From Aeromonas rivipollensis (lineage in GTDB: Bacteria > Pseudomonadota > Gammaproteobacteria > Enterobacterales > Aeromonadaceae), in the NCBI RefSeq assembly GCF_037811135.1, contig NZ_CP149130.1, positions 1,980,501 to 2,044,500 of the forward strand: a stretch of DNA of 64,000 nucleotides, written 5' to 3'. The position numbers and the translations under genes were made by a program. The notes under the pieces are model-generated. The model had not been told where the DNA came from, did not search any database, and was given only the letters and a program-made list of their open reading frames with translations. Of the stretch, positions 17,517 to 28,201 are shown piece after piece. The first letter of the stretch is position 1. Each line of letters opens with the position of its first letter.

Positions 17517-18242
17517 ATGAACCCGACCATCGATCTCATCCTTTCCCATCGCTCCATTCGTCAGTTCACCCCTGAGCCCATCAGCGCCTCGCAACTCGAT
17601 CAGATACTGAGCGCCGCCCAGAGCGCCTCCAGCTCCAGCTTCCTGCAGGCCAACAGCCTCATCCGGGTGACGGACAAGGAGCTGCGCGCCACCCTGGCCG
17701 AGCTGGCCGGCCATCAGGCCTATGTGGCCGAGGCGGCGGAGTTCCTGCTGTTTTGCGCCGACTATCAACGCCACAGCCAGATAGTACCGGACGCCCAGAC
17801 CGGTTTCGTGGAGCAGCTCATGATCGGCGCCATCGACGGGGCCCTGATGGCCCAGAATGCCCTGCTGGCGGCCCAGTCCCTGGGCCTTGGCGGCGTCTAC
17901 ATCGGCGGCATTCGCAACAACCCGGCGGCGGTGAGCGAGCTGCTGGGACTGCCCCATCAGGTGATACCGCTGTTCGGTCTCTGCCTGGGTCATCCCGCCC
18001 AGCAGCCGGAGCAGAAGCCGCGGCTGCCCCGCGCCCTGGTGGTGCACGAGAACCGCTATCCAGAGACGCTCGATCGCGCCCTGCTGGCGCAATACGATGA
18101 GCAGATTCATGACTACTACCTGGCCCGCAGCAGCAACAACAAGGTGCAGACCTGGAGCGGACAGATCAAGGCCATCCTCGGCAAGGAGGCGCGTCCCTTC
18201 ATGCTGGGCTTCCTCCAGTCGAAGGGTTTTTGCCTCAAGTAA
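17517..18242 (+). CDS. nfsA: Oxygen-insensitive NADPH nitroreductase, NfsA type
   Basis: NfsA is a flavin-dependent two-electron nitroaromatic and quinone reductase. The 241-residue protein has the FMN-binding N-terminus (HRSIRQFTPEPI), SSSSFLQANSLI, and the central GGVYIGGIRNNP and GLCLGHP motifs. E. coli NfsA is 240 residues. GGAGG lies before the ATG. It appears to be a single gene. Confidence 0.9.
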   Translation: MNPTIDLILSHRSIRQFTPEPISASQLDQILSAAQSASSSSFLQANSLIRVTDKELRATLAELAGHQAYVAEAAEFLLFCADYQRHSQIVPDAQTGFVEQLMIGAIDGALMAQNALLAAQSLGLGGVYIGGIRNNPAAVSELLGLPHQVIPLFGLCLGHPAQQPEQKPRLPRALVVHENRYPETLDRALLAQYDEQIHDYYLARSSNNKVQTWSGQIKAILGKEARPFMLGFLQSKGFCLK

Positions 18243-18401
18243 TGGGGGCGGCGGGCGATATGGAGCATGAGGCCCCGGGCATCGCCATTGCCGCGGCTCC
18301 CTTGCGTTGTTGTGAGGCAAGGTGCGATCTGGGCGCTACCCTATGCGGGTAAGCTGTTGTAGGATCACGCAATTGGATTGGGACAGGAGTGTGAATACCC
18401 T

Positions 18402-19166
18402 ATGATTTTAACCTTGATATTGCTGTCGATTGGCGCACTCCTGTTTCTGGTCATCGCCTATAACGTGGTGCAGCAATACAAACAGAAGGCGGAAGCCGAC
18501 AAGCGCCAGGCCATCGCCCGCCACAAGGCAGTGGCGGACGAGACGGAGGAGGTGCTGCTGAACGTCAACCTGGTGCCCTTCTCCAAGAACATGGTGCTGC
18601 TGCTGCAACACCGGATCCTGGATGCCTACCGCGCCATAGTGCAGGTCATGCCGAACGCCCAGGTCAAGCAGCGCATCATCGACGTCCAGACCCAGATCAA
18701 GAACGTGCAGGAAAACTACAGCAGTCAGGACGAGGGGCACTTCAAGACCCCTGAGTCCGACCGTCAGGCGATCCAGATGCTGCAGCTGGCCAAGAAGATG
18801 CGGGCCGTGCTGCGGGTCGAGCACAACAAGGGCAAGATAGACCCTCAGGGGTTTGCCCAGGAAGATCGCCGCCTCGAGCTGATGCAGCTCAAGATCAACA
18901 TCGCCAACCTGATCAAGCGGGCCATGGATGCCCAGATCCAGGGGCAGTACGGCACCTGCCGTCAGCTCTATACCAAGGGGCTCGGCGCCCTGGCCAATGT
19001 CTCCGACAAGGATCCCTACCTGCTGGCGCGGGAAGAGGACATGCGCCAGGGGATGCGCCAGCTGGAAGAGCATCTGCAGCAGCACAGCGAGAAGGAGCTG
19101 CAAAACATCAAGGACAAAGAAGCGGACGAGCTCGATGTCCTGTTCCAACCCAAGAAGAAATGGTGA
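18402..19166 (+). CDS. Conserved membrane-anchored coiled-coil protein
   Basis: The 254-residue protein has one N-terminal membrane helix (ILTLILLSIGALLFLVIAY). The rest is almost entirely charged helix and probably coiled coil (residues 25-245). Homologues in related genera are often labelled DNA repair protein without evidence that I know of. It runs into the YecM-like gene, whose start lies at its stop, so the two are probably co-expressed. AGGAG lies rather far upstream of the ATG (15 nt). Function unknown. Confidence 0.75.
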   Translation: MILTLILLSIGALLFLVIAYNVVQQYKQKAEADKRQAIARHKAVADETEEVLLNVNLVPFSKNMVLLLQHRILDAYRAIVQVMPNAQVKQRIIDVQTQIKNVQENYSSQDEGHFKTPESDRQAIQMLQLAKKMRAVLRVEHNKGKIDPQGFAQEDRRLELMQLKINIANLIKRAMDAQIQGQYGTCRQLYTKGLGALANVSDKDPYLLAREEDMRQGMRQLEEHLQQHSEKELQNIKDKEADELDVLFQPKKKW

Positions 19167-19168
19167 TC

Positions 19169-19711
19169 ATGTCTCATCCACTGGATACCACGCTGGGGCC
19201 CATGGCCCCATTCGTTTGCCAACTGCTCACTGAAATGCACGCCCTCATGGGGGAGTGCGACGCCCCTGTGGTAGATCATCTCTGCTACCGCGCCGCCAGC
19301 TTGCCGGAATACCTGGCCCTGAAAGAGACGCTGGCGCGCCATGGGGTGCTGCTGGTGGAGGGAATGATAGGAGGCCGTCCCATCGCCACCTATCGTCTGC
19401 ATCAGCCCGTCTGCTGGCAGCAGGTTACTGTCCCTTGCATCGAGCTGGCCGCCCCCAAGGCGGGCCGTGCCCATCAGGCGGGGCTGGAGCACATAGAGCT
19501 GGTGGTGCCCTCACTGCCTGCGCTGGTTGCCGCGCACCCCGGGCTTGCGTTCAAGACTGCCAACATGGACGACGGGCGCAACCCGGATGTGGGGCTGATG
19601 CTGCCTTCGGGGCAAATCAAGTTTCATCTGCGCCCTTTGAGCGAGGTGATCGACGAGGAGCTGCACACCGGCGCCGTGGTGCCGGTGCCGGCGGACTATT
19701 ACGACGCCTAG
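19169..19711 (+). CDS. YecM-like VOC-fold protein
   Basis: This 180-residue protein resembles E. coli YecM, a vicinal-oxygen-chelate fold protein. Recognisable stretches are VDHLCYRAASLPEY, HIELVVPS and a C-terminal IKFHLRPLSEVI; the histidines and acidic residues are placed like metal ligands. Its reaction is unknown. It is coupled to the upstream coiled-coil gene: the ATG at 19169 begins 3 nt after that gene's stop, and another ATG at 19160 overlaps it. Confidence 0.82.
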   Translation: MSHPLDTTLGPMAPFVCQLLTEMHALMGECDAPVVDHLCYRAASLPEYLALKETLARHGVLLVEGMIGGRPIATYRLHQPVCWQQVTVPCIELAAPKAGRAHQAGLEHIELVVPSLPALVAAHPGLAFKTANMDDGRNPDVGLMLPSGQIKFHLRPLSEVIDEELHTGAVVPVPADYYDA

Positions 19712-19726
19712 TGAGTCGAGGGCCCG

Positions 19727-20947
19727 TCACTGGCGTGACGGGGCGTGACAGGAGAGGGGCGGCGCCGCGCGCCCCTTGAGATGGCCGAGCCAGAGGCTCA
19801 AGGCGGCGGTGACGCACAAAACCAGCTCTATGCCGAGCACCAATCCCCAGAGACCCCCCCGCTCCCAGAAGGGATGCAAGTAAAGCCCCCCCAGACTGGC
19901 CCCCAGATAATACCCCACCAGATAGAGCGATGAGGCCAATGCTCTGTTGTGCTCCACATGCTGGCCTACCCAGGCGCTGGCGCAGGCGTGGGCGAGGAAG
20001 AAGCCGAAACTCGAGACAAGCAACCCCCCGATGATGGCGGCAAGGGTCCCCTGCAGCAGGGCGAGACTGCCGAGAGCCATCAGGGCTATCCCCGCCAGCA
20101 GCAGGCGCTGCGCCCCAAAGCGATGGGCGCAGCGGCCGCTCAGGGAGGAGGCGAGGGTGCCGGTGAGGTAGGTCAGAAACAGCATGCCGAGCCACTGGGT
20201 CGGCAGGGAGAAGGGGGCCTTGGCCAGCAGGAAGGTAAGGTAGCTGTACTGGTTCAGGAAGACCATGAAGTTGAGCCCGCCGATGAGATAGGCCCCCAGC
20301 AGCAAGGGGTTGCCGAGGTGGCTCTGGATGGCGCGGCGCAACTGCCCCGGGGTGGCCTCCACGGCCACGAAGCGGGTCTGGGCGGGTAGCAACCAGATGA
20401 CCAGCGGCAGCAGGGCCAAGCTGATGAGGCCGATACCGAGGAAGGTGTGCTGCCAGTCGCCAAACCAGCCGGCCAGCAGACCGCCGACCACCCGGCCGGC
20501 GATGCCGCCGAGGGAGTTGGCGGCGATGTAGATCCCCACCGCCGAGAGCAGGGCGCGTTTGCTGAACTCTTCTCCCATGTAGGCGATGGCGGTGGCAGGC
20601 AGCCCGGCCAGGAGCGCCCCCTGCAGGATGCGCAGGCACACCAGCAGATCGAAGCGGGTCACCCAAGGAATGCACAGGGAGAGCAGTATGGCGCAGGTCA
20701 AGGTCCACAGCATGATCCGGCGACGCCCGAACCTGTCCGCCAGGCGAGCGCAGATGAGCAGCGATCCCGCGAGCCCGGCGGTGCAGCCCGCTAGGGTCCA
20801 TCCCGCCGAGAGGGAGCTGACGGAGAACACCTCCGCCAGCAGGGGTAGCAGGGGGTGGGTCTGATAGAGATTGAGAAATACCAGGAAGGAGCCCAGGCTG
20901 AGGGCCAGGGTGGCGCGTATCCATTCGCGACTGCCTACTTCGATCAT
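19727..20947 (-). CDS. MFS transporter, YnfM-like
   Basis: This is a 406-residue major facilitator protein with 12 predicted helices. The loop 2-3 motif is ADRFGRRRIMLW. Similarity to E. coli YnfM (arabinose-efflux-like group) is supported by the neighbourhood: a LysR regulator is divergent across 93 bp, exactly as ynfL/ynfM are arranged in E. coli. The cargo is unknown. A likely regulator site is at 21015. Confidence 0.85.
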   Translation of the reverse strand: MIEVGSREWIRATLALSLGSFLVFLNLYQTHPLLPLLAEVFSVSSLSAGWTLAGCTAGLAGSLLICARLADRFGRRRIMLWTLTCAILLSLCIPWVTRFDLLVCLRILQGALLAGLPATAIAYMGEEFSKRALLSAVGIYIAANSLGGIAGRVVGGLLAGWFGDWQHTFLGIGLISLALLPLVIWLLPAQTRFVAVEATPGQLRRAIQSHLGNPLLLGAYLIGGLNFMVFLNQYSYLTFLLAKAPFSLPTQWLGMLFLTYLTGTLASSLSGRCAHRFGAQRLLLAGIALMALGSLALLQGTLAAIIGGLLVSSFGFFLAHACASAWVGQHVEHNRALASSLYLVGYYLGASLGGLYLHPFWERGGLWGLVLGIELVLCVTAALSLWLGHLKGRAAPPLSCHAPSRQ

Positions 20948-21014
20948 ATGGAGTTGTCCCGACGACTTTTGTGCAGGGTAGTGGGTCGCTCTATATAAAT
21001 ATAATATATTTAAG

Positions 21015-21029
21015 TTATCAGTCTGATAA
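21015..21029. promoter_or_regulatory. Palindromic operator between MFS and LysR genes
   Basis: TTATCA-GTC-TGATAA is a perfect 6-bp inverted repeat lying in AT-rich DNA 11 bp before the LysR start. Its size and location fit a LysR-type recognition site that serves both divergent genes. Confidence 0.55.
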
Positions 21030-21040
21030 ATGGAATTGAT

Positions 21041-21967
21041 ATGGATCTAAAACAGCTCGGCTACCTGCTGGCGGTGCGGGACGCGGGCTCCTTCACCAAG
21101 GCCGCCCAGGGCCTGCACGTGGCGCAACCGGCCGTCAGCATGGCCATCGCCAAACTGGAGCAACAACTCGATCTGCGCCTGTTCGACAGGCAGGATCGCA
21201 TTGTGCGGCTTACCCCGGAGGGGGAGGTGCTCTGCCGTCACGCCGAGCGGCTGCTGCTGCAGATGCACCAGGCAGAGGCGGAGATGGCCGAACTCAAGGG
21301 ACTGGAGCGGGGGGAAGTGCGCATCGGCATTCCCTACATGATGGGCTCCTATTATTTCCCACCGATCCTGATGGCCTTCAAGCATCGCTACCCCGGTTTG
21401 AAGATCCGGGTGGAGGAGGCGGGCACCCGCGAGCTGCTCAGTCGCATGGTGGACGGCAGCCTGGATCTCGCCATCCTCATCACCAGCGACTTGCCGCCAG
21501 CCCTCGAGGGTGCCCAGCTGCTGCGGGAAGAGATGCTGATGGTGGTGGGGGAGGAGCATCCCCTGCGCGGGGTCGGCGCCGTCTCGCTGCCGCAGTTTTT
21601 CAGCCAGGAGCTCGCCATGTTCCGGCGGGGCTTCTACCACAGAGAGCACATGGAGGCGCTGGCGCAGGGCCTGGGTGTAGAGCCCAACATCGGCTTCGAG
21701 AGCAACCTCATCCCCCTGCTCAAGGCGGTGGTGAGGCAGGGGTTTGCCGTGACCACCTTCCTGCGCATGGCGCTGGAGGAGGAGACGGCCCTCAGCGGCA
21801 TCCCCTTTGCTCCGCCCATCTTCCTCGATCTCTGCGTGGCCTGGCGGCGGGGAGATCCTCTCTCCATGGCCAACCGGGCACTGCGGGATTTCCTGCTGGC
21901 ACAGGCCAATCCCGAGCCAACCCCGGACGGAGCTCCGGGGGACAACAATCCGGGGGACAACAAATAG
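21041..21967 (+). CDS. LysR-family regulator, YnfL-like
   Basis: The 308-residue LysR protein has the N-terminal helix-turn-helix [28 protein letters not shown]. The effector domain starts [18 protein letters not shown]. The divergent MFS gene is its probable target. The last about 20 residues are a Pro/Gly/Asn-rich tail containing a duplicated [10 protein letters not shown] terminator follows at 21974. Confidence 0.9.
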   Translation: MDLKQLGYLLAVRDAGSFTKAAQGLHVAQPAVSMAIAKLEQQLDLRLFDRQDRIVRLTPEGEVLCRHAERLLLQMHQAEAEMAELKGLERGEVRIGIPYMMGSYYFPPILMAFKHRYPGLKIRVEEAGTRELLSRMVDGSLDLAILITSDLPPALEGAQLLREEMLMVVGEEHPLRGVGAVSLPQFFSQELAMFRRGFYHREHMEALAQGLGVEPNIGFESNLIPLLKAVVRQGFAVTTFLRMALEEETALSGIPFAPPIFLDLCVAWRRGDPLSMANRALRDFLLAQANPEPTPDGAPGDNNPGDNK

Positions 21968-21973
21968 GGCAGC

Positions 21974-22001
21974 AAAAACGCCTCCCGATGGGAGGCGTTT
22001 T
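21974..22001. terminator. Terminator shared by the LysR gene and ribA
   Basis: AAAACGCCTCCC-gat-GGGAGGCGTTTT is a perfect 12-bp stem between two convergent genes. Confidence 0.88.
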
Positions 22002-22026
22002 CTATGGCAAGGATGACAGATGGACC

Positions 22027-22620
22027 TTACTTCTTGAAAAGATGATCCAGCTTGTTCGCCTTGGTGGAGAGATAGAACTCGTTGTGGGGATTGCGACCCT
22101 CCTGCAGGGGGACGCGCTCGGCCACCGGAATTCCAAAGGATTCCATCGCCTTCAGCTTGCGCGGGTTATTGGTCATCAGGCGCAGGCTCTTGACCTCCAA
22201 GGCCTTCAGCATATCGGCACAGATGGTGTAATCGCGCATGTCGGCGGCAAAGCCCAGTGCCACGTTGGCCTCGACGGTGTCGGCGCCCTGATCCTGCAGA
22301 TGATAGGCCCGGATCTTGTTGAGCAGGCCTATACCACGACCTTCCTGACGGACATACAACAAGACGCCGCGACCGGCCTTGGCGATCTTCTCCATGGCGG
22401 CCTGCAACTGGAAGCCGCAGTCGCAGCGCAGGCTGAACAGGGCATCCCCGGTCAGACACTCGGAATGAATTCGTCCCAGTACGGGCTCACCGTCCGCGAT
22501 ATCGCCCATCACCAGCGCGGCATGATCCTTGCCGGTGCCGGTTTCCTGAAAACCAACCAGCGTGAAGGTGCCCCAGGGGGTCGGCAACTTGGATTTGGCC
22601 ACGAGGGTAACGCTGCTCAT
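22027..22620 (-). CDS. ribA: GTP cyclohydrolase II
   Basis: RibA converts GTP to 2,5-diamino-6-ribosylamino-4-pyrimidinone 5'-phosphate, the first step of riboflavin synthesis. The 197-residue protein has the zinc cysteines in [18 protein letters not shown] and the catalytic [11 protein letters not shown]. It is a stand-alone RibA, not a RibBA fusion. AGGAG lies before the ATG. The gap to cmk (22621-22881) is a divergent promoter region with no other gene that I can see. Confidence 0.96.
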   Translation of the reverse strand: MSSVTLVAKSKLPTPWGTFTLVGFQETGTGKDHAALVMGDIADGEPVLGRIHSECLTGDALFSLRCDCGFQLQAAMEKIAKAGRGVLLYVRQEGRGIGLLNKIRAYHLQDQGADTVEANVALGFAADMRDYTICADMLKALEVKSLRLMTNNPRKLKAMESFGIPVAERVPLQEGRNPHNEFYLSTKANKLDHLFKK

Positions 22621-22881
22621 ATGGTTGCTCCTGACTACAGCTGCTTAAAAAAGGCGGCCAGTTTAGCGCGCCTTGTCCATAACAACCATAAGAACAAAAC
22701 CTTGCAGGAGGGATGGTTTCCCGGATTGGTCATAATAGGCGCAATCGCGACGACTTTTGCGCAATTGTGCACCCTGACAACTGCCAGCGCCGGTGCATTC
22801 GGGTATAATCGGCGCCCATTACCCCATCCCGCCAGGGATGTGTGCAACCAGTCAACATGCCGAGTGCGCAGGAGAAAAGTT

Positions 22882-23574
22882 ATGCCTCAGATGGCCCCCG
22901 TGATGACAATTGATGGCCCGAGTGGAGCCGGTAAAGGCACCCTGTGCCAACTGTTGGCAGAGAAACTGGGGTGGCACCTGCTCGACTCCGGTGCCATCTA
23001 CCGGGTACTGGCGCTGGCGGCCTTGCACCACGATGTGGAGCTCGATGCCGAAGCCGCTCTGGTGCCCCTGGCTGCTAATCTGGACGTGCAGTTCCAGGTC
23101 GACGGCGGACAGGTCAAGGTGGTGCTGGAAGGGGAGGATGTCTCCCGTACCATCCGCTCCCAGGAAGTGAGCGATGCCGCCAGCAAGGTCGCAGTCTTCC
23201 CCCGCGTGCGCGAGGCGCTGCTGCGCCGCCAGCGTGCCTTCCGCCAGTTGCCGGGGCTCATTGCCGATGGCCGTGACATGGGTACTGTGGTTTTCCCCGA
23301 GGCCGAGGTGAAGATCTTCCTCGATGCCAGCGCGGAAGAGCGGGCGCAGCGCCGCTATAAGCAGTTGCAAGATAAGGGCTTTGATGTTAACTTTGAGCGT
23401 CTTTTAACCGAGATTCGGGAACGTGATGATCGCGACAGAAATCGCGCCGTTGCCCCCCTGAAACCCGCGGAAGATGCTCTTGTGGTAGACTCAACGTCTA
23501 TGACCATAGATGAGGTACTGGCAACGGTACTCGCCTATGCGGAGCAACAACTTGGTGATGTCAGCACCAGCTGA
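22882..23574 (+). CDS. cmk: Cytidylate kinase
   Basis: Cmk phosphorylates CMP and dCMP. The 230-residue protein has the P-loop [11 protein letters not shown], the substrate motif LDSGAIYR, and the lid region with [17 protein letters not shown]. It precedes rpsA, the conserved cmk-rpsA-ihfB order of gammaproteobacteria. AGGAG lies upstream of the ATG. Confidence 0.97.
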   Translation: MPQMAPVMTIDGPSGAGKGTLCQLLAEKLGWHLLDSGAIYRVLALAALHHDVELDAEAALVPLAANLDVQFQVDGGQVKVVLEGEDVSRTIRSQEVSDAASKVAVFPRVREALLRRQRAFRQLPGLIADGRDMGTVVFPEAEVKIFLDASAEERAQRRYKQLQDKGFDVNFERLLTEIRERDDRDRNRAVAPLKPAEDALVVDSTSMTIDEVLATVLAYAEQQLGDVSTS

Positions 23575-23667
23575 TGTCAGTCGTCTGCACCATGGATGGC
23601 GCAGATAATTTAAAACAACCCCGCTTGTGCCGGATTGCGAGTGGATGTTTCATTTGTGACACAAACA

Positions 23668-25338
23668 ATGATCGAATCTTTTGCTCAACTCTTTGAAGAG
23701 TCCCTGAACGCCGTTGAAACCCGTCAAGGTTCCATCGTCAAGGGTACCGTCGTTGCTATCGAGAACGGTTTCGTACTGGTTGACGCCGGTCTGAAATCCG
23801 AGTCTGCCATTCCTGCTGAAGAGTTCAAGAACGCCCTGGGCGAGCTGGAAATCAACGTAGGCGACACCGTTGACGTGGCTCTGGACTCTATCGAAGATGG
23901 TTTCGGCGAAACCAAGCTGTCCCGCGAAAAAGCCAAGCGCCACGAAGCCTGGCTGCAGCTTGAGAAGGCATACGAAGAGCAAGCTACCGTTATCGGTATC
24001 ATCAACGGCAAGGTCAAGGGTGGTTTCACCGTTGAACTGAACGGCATCCGTGCCTTCCTGCCGGGTTCTCTGGTTGACGTGCGTCCGATCCGTGACACCG
24101 CTCACCTGGAAAACAAAGAACTCGAGTTCAAGGTCATCAAGCTGGACCAGAAGCGCAACAACGTTGTCGTTTCCCGTCGTGCCGTGATCGAAACCGAGAA
24201 CACCTCCGAGCGCGAAAGCCTGCTGGCCAACCTGCAAGAAGGTCAAGAAGTTAAGGGTATCGTCAAGAACCTGACCGACTACGGTGCATTCGTAGATCTG
24301 GGCGGTGTTGACGGCCTGCTGCACATCACCGACATGGCGTGGAAGCGCGTTAAGCATCCTTCCGAAATCGTCAACGTTGGCGACGAGATCGCAGTCAAGG
24401 TTCTGAAGTTCGACCGCGAGCGTACCCGTGTATCCCTGGGTCTGAAGCAGCTGGGCGAAGATCCCTGGGTTGCTATCGCCAAGCGTTACCCGGAGACCAC
24501 CCGTCTGTCTGGCCGCGTGACCAACCTGACCGACTACGGCTGCTTCGTTGAAATCGAAGAAGGCGTTGAAGGCCTGGTACACGTATCCGAGATGGATTGG
24601 ACCAACAAGAACATCCACCCGTCCAAGGTTGTTAACGTTGGCGACGTGGTTGACGTGATGGTTCTGGACATCGACGAAGAGCGTCGTCGTATCTCCCTGG
24701 GTCTGAAGCAGTGCAAGTCCAACCCGTGGCAGCTGTTTGCCGAAACTCACGCCAAGGGCGACCGTGTTTCCGGCAAGATCAAGTCCATCACTGACTTCGG
24801 TATCTTCATCGGTCTGGACGGCGGCATCGACGGCCTGGTTCACCTGTCTGACATCTCCTGGAACAACCAGGGCGAAGAAGCAGTACGTGAATTCAAGAAG
24901 GGCGACGAAATCGAAGCCGTTGTTCTGCAAGTGGACCCGGAGCGCGAGCGCATCTCCCTGGGTGTCAAGCAGATCGAAGAAGACCCGTTCAACAAGTACC
25001 TGTCTGACAACAAGAAAGGTGCTATCGTGAAGGGTAAGGTTACCGAGGTTGATGCCAAGGGTGCCGTGATCGAACTGGCTGACGGCGTGGAAGGCTACCT
25101 GCGTGCCTCCGACGCTGCTCGTGACCGTGTAGAAGACGCCACTCTGGTGCTGTCTGTCGGTGACGAAGTTGAAGCCAAATTCATGGGTGTTGATCGCAAG
25201 AACCGTACCGTAAGCCTGTCTGTCCGTGCCAAGGACGAGGCTGATGAGCGTGTTGCCATCGACAGCCTGAACCAACAAGAAGAAGTTGTGTTCAGCAATG
25301 CCATGATGGAAGCGTTCAAAGCCGCCAAGGGTGAGTAA
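23668..25338 (+). CDS. rpsA: 30S ribosomal protein S1
   Basis: S1 binds the 5' regions of mRNAs and is essential for initiation on most of them. The 556-residue protein starts [19 protein letters not shown], like E. coli S1, and contains six S1 OB-fold repeats, for example the repeated [20 protein letters not shown] type. No Shine-Dalgarno sequence precedes the ATG, which is typical of autoregulated rpsA leaders. Codon use is strongly biased (GGT, CGT, CTG, GTT), which sets it apart from its neighbours and fits very high expression. Confidence 0.98.
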
Positions 25339-25350
25339 TCCTTGATGCAA

Positions 25351-25380
25351 GAAAAGGGCGGCTTCACGCCGCCCTTTTTT
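25351..25380 (+). terminator. Terminator after rpsA
   Basis: AAGGGCGGC-ttcac-GCCGCCCTT is followed by a T run. Confidence 0.9.
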
Positions 25381-25430
25381 ATCTTGGCATAATGAAAATT
25401 GCATGTGATCGGGGAAGGAGATTTAACCTT

Positions 25431-25715
25431 ATGACCAAATCAGATCTCATCGAACAATTGGCTGCCAGCCGCATGCATATGCCGGCCAAAGATGTCGAAG
25501 CCGCCATCAAGGAGATCCTTGAGCAGATGGCATCGACCTTGCAAAACGGCGACCGGATTGAAATCCGAGGATTTGGAAGTTTCTCACTGCACTATCGTGC
25601 GCCCCGTGTGGGTCGCAACCCCAAGACAGGGGACAAGGTTGAATTGACCGGGAAATATGTCCCGCATTTCAAGCCTGGTAAAGAGTTGCGCGAACGCGTG
25701 AACATCATCGAATAA
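25431..25715 (+). CDS. ihfB: Integration host factor subunit beta
   Basis: IhfB is one half of the DNA-bending IHF heterodimer. The 94-residue protein has the family core [22 protein letters not shown], split here for length, with the intercalating proline after [11 protein letters not shown] and a C-terminal helix. An AAGGAG site lies upstream. It follows rpsA with its own terminator at 25721. Confidence 0.97.
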
Positions 25716-25720
25716 TGCAG

Positions 25721-25749
25721 AAAATGGCATACCTGGGTATGCCTTTTTT
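25721..25749 (+). terminator. Terminator after ihfB
   Basis: GGCATAC-ctg-GGTATGCC is followed by six T residues. Confidence 0.87.
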
Positions 25750-25871
25750 ATTTTTACGTCTTTAGATATGTGATTTGTCAGGTTTCTCGCAGTCTTTTCC
25801 CATTCGCTCTAGAGTCTGCCTGTGATTTTAAGGATAATCAGTCTCTCATTAGCTACAGACAGGGAGATCTT

Positions 25872-26156
25872 ATGAAGCGTATCTTGGCCCTCATCCCATT
25901 GGTGCTGGTGTTTGTACTGACCCTCGCCATCGGCTCGCAAAATGGCCAGCTGGTGCAGTTCAACTATCTCATCGCCCAGGGGGAGTTCTCCCTCTCCATG
26001 CTGCTGGGGTTCTTCTTTGCCGGTGGCTTCCTGTTGGGCTGGCTGGTGTTCGGTCTGCTCTTCCTGCGCTTGAAACTGCAAAACCGTACCCTCAGTCGTA
26101 CCATGCGTCGTCAATCCCGTGAGTTGGAGCTAGCCCGGTCGCCAGCCAAGGAATAA
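25872..26156 (+). CDS. lapA: LPS assembly protein LapA
   Basis: This is a 94-residue inner membrane protein with two helices (ILALIPLVLVFVLTLAIGS and MLLGFFFAGGFLLGWLVFGLL) and a basic cytoplasmic tail. It is the homologue of E. coli LapA/YciS. It precedes lapB by 9 nt. The pair controls LpxC turnover and couples LPS synthesis to export. The upstream gap holds a probable promoter (25750-25871). Confidence 0.93.
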   Translation: MKRILALIPLVLVFVLTLAIGSQNGQLVQFNYLIAQGEFSLSMLLGFFFAGGFLLGWLVFGLLFLRLKLQNRTLSRTMRRQSRELELARSPAKE

Positions 26157-26165
26157 TGTCCCTCG

Positions 26166-27332
26166 ATGCTTGAACTGCTTTTCCTGCTGTTGCCGATTGC
26201 CGCTGGTTATGGCTGGTACATGGGACGCAGGAGTGTTCGCCAGGACACCCAGCAACAGAGTAACCAGTTTTCCCGCCAGTACGTGGCGGGCCTCAACTAT
26301 TTGCTGTCTGACGAGTCGGACAAGGCGGTGGATCTCTTTATCCAGCTGCTGGAAGTCGACAGCGAAACCATCGAAACCCATCTCTCCCTCGGCAACCTGT
26401 TTCGTCAGCGGGGCGAGGTCGATCGTGCCATCAAGATCCACCAGAACCTGGTCGCCCGCCAGCTGACCCGGGAGCAGCGTCAGCTCGCGCTGCAGGAGCT
26501 GGCCCGGGATTTCCTGGCTGCCGGCCTGCTGGATCGGGCGGAAGCACTCTGGAAGGAGCTGTGCGAGGACAGCGACTTTGAAGAGACGGCGCTGGCGCAG
26601 TTGCTCATCATCCATCAACAGCTGCGTGACTGGGACAAAGCCATCGAGGTCGCCATTCGCCTGCAGAAATTCCAGGGCAAGAAGCTGGCGGAGCCTATCT
26701 CCCATTTCTATTGCGAGCAGGCGGAGAGCGCCTTGCGCGACGGTGACAAGGGGGCGGGGATCGCCAAGTTCAAGCGGGCGCTCGCAGCCCACCCTGCCTG
26801 TGCTCGGGCCAGCCTGCGACTTGCTGATCTGTCGATGGAGGAGGGCAAGTACGAGGAGGCCAGCAAGGATCTGCTGCGGGTGTTCGAGCAGGACATGGAT
26901 TTTGCCTCCGAGGCCATGCCCAGGCTGCTCGATTGCTATCAGCAGCTTGGCCGCACCCAGGAGCTGATCCCGCTGCTGGAGAAGGCGGTGGAGGATCATG
27001 CCGGTGTCAGCGTGACCCTGGCCCTGGCCAATCTGGTGGAGGCGCGCGACGGTCTGAGTCAGGCCCGCGCCCTGGTGCTGCGCCAGCTGCGGCGCCACCC
27101 CTCCATGAAGGGGTTTTACCAGCTGGTGGGCTTCCAGCTGGCGAGTGCCGAGGAGGGGCCCGCCAAGGAGAGTCTGGAGCTGCTGCAGCAGCTGGTCGGC
27201 GAGCAGATCAAGATAAAATCGACCCACAAGTGCCGCCAGTGCGGCTTTGCCACCCATTCGCTGTTCTGGCAGTGTCCCTCCTGCCGGCAGTGGGGCTCCA
27301 TCAAGCCTATCCGTGGCCTGGATGGTGAATAG
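26166..27332 (+). CDS. lapB: LPS assembly protein LapB
   Basis: LapB (YciM) is an inner membrane adaptor that promotes FtsH degradation of LpxC. The 388-residue protein has one N-terminal helix and then TPR repeats over about residues 35-340. The C-terminal rubredoxin-like metal site has two CxxC pairs (CRQCGF and CPSCRQWG). The lapA-lapB-pyrF order is conserved in gammaproteobacteria. Confidence 0.95.
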   Translation: MLELLFLLLPIAAGYGWYMGRRSVRQDTQQQSNQFSRQYVAGLNYLLSDESDKAVDLFIQLLEVDSETIETHLSLGNLFRQRGEVDRAIKIHQNLVARQLTREQRQLALQELARDFLAAGLLDRAEALWKELCEDSDFEETALAQLLIIHQQLRDWDKAIEVAIRLQKFQGKKLAEPISHFYCEQAESALRDGDKGAGIAKFKRALAAHPACARASLRLADLSMEEGKYEEASKDLLRVFEQDMDFASEAMPRLLDCYQQLGRTQELIPLLEKAVEDHAGVSVTLALANLVEARDGLSQARALVLRQLRRHPSMKGFYQLVGFQLASAEEGPAKESLELLQQLVGEQIKIKSTHKCRQCGFATHSLFWQCPSCRQWGSIKPIRGLDGE

Positions 27333-27483
27333 CCCTTAGTGACCAAACGTCCGTCCCCGCGCGTCTCGAGTGGAGACGGCAAGCCGAACCAGGCGCGAAC
27401 CCAAGTGATCAAGATGCCAGACTGCGACCGGCTCGTCGGCCGTGTCGAGTCTGGATGTGGCATAACAACCCATAGGAAGTGAC

Positions 27484-28182
27484 ATGCAAGACCCCAAAGT
27501 ACTGGTCGCGCTGGATTATCAGCACGAAGCCGATGCCTTCGCCTTCATTGAACAGATCTCCCCGGCCGAGTGCCGCCTCAAGGTGGGCAAGGAGATGTTT
27601 ACCCTGTTTGGCCCCCAGTTCGTCCGCCAGCTGGTGGCCAAGGGGTTTGACGTCTTCCTGGATCTGAAGTTTCACGATATCCCGAACACCGTCGCCAAGG
27701 CCGTGGCGGCGAGTGCCGAGCTCGGGGTCTGGATGGTGAACGTCCACGCCAGCGGGGGAGAACGCATGATGCGTGCCGCCAGGGAGGCGCTGCTGCCCTA
27801 TGGTGACAAGGCGCCTTGGCTTATCGGGGTGACAGTGCTGACCAGCATGGAGCAGTCCGACATGGTGCCCCTGGGTCTGGATCTGAGCCCGGCCGAGCAG
27901 GTGATCCGGCTGGCCACCCTCGCCAAGGCGGCAGGGCTGGACGGTGTGGTCTGCTCCGCCGAGGAAGCCAGTGAGCTGAAGGCCTTGCTCGGCACTGACT
28001 TCAAGCTGGTGACCCCGGGCATTCGCCCGAGCGGATCGGCTGCCGGGGATCAACGCCGGGTCATGACGCCGTTGGCGGCGGTGGAGGCGGGGGCCGACTA
28101 TCTGGTGATAGGGCGCCCTATCACCCAGGCGGCGGATCCAGCTGCCGTGCTGGGAGCGATCAACGCCGAGCTCTGCCGATAA
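27484..28182 (+). CDS. pyrF: Orotidine 5'-phosphate decarboxylase
   Basis: PyrF makes UMP, the last step of de novo pyrimidine synthesis. The 232-residue protein has the catalytic [10 protein letters not shown] stretch, the KVGKEMF substrate loop and the C-terminal phosphate site [14 protein letters not shown] precedes the ATG. About 150 bp separate it from lapB, with nothing recognisable there. Confidence 0.97.
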   Translation: MQDPKVLVALDYQHEADAFAFIEQISPAECRLKVGKEMFTLFGPQFVRQLVAKGFDVFLDLKFHDIPNTVAKAVAASAELGVWMVNVHASGGERMMRAAREALLPYGDKAPWLIGVTVLTSMEQSDMVPLGLDLSPAEQVIRLATLAKAAGLDGVVCSAEEASELKALLGTDFKLVTPGIRPSGSAAGDQRRVMTPLAAVEAGADYLVIGRPITQAADPAAVLGAINAELCR

Positions 28183-28201
28183 GGGGCCGACCCCTTGATG
28201 A

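Noticed and set aside
23650-25404. Open frame of over 580 codons opposite rpsA
   Set aside because: Antisense to a highly expressed, codon-biased ribosomal gene; no ribosome site and no family resemblance.
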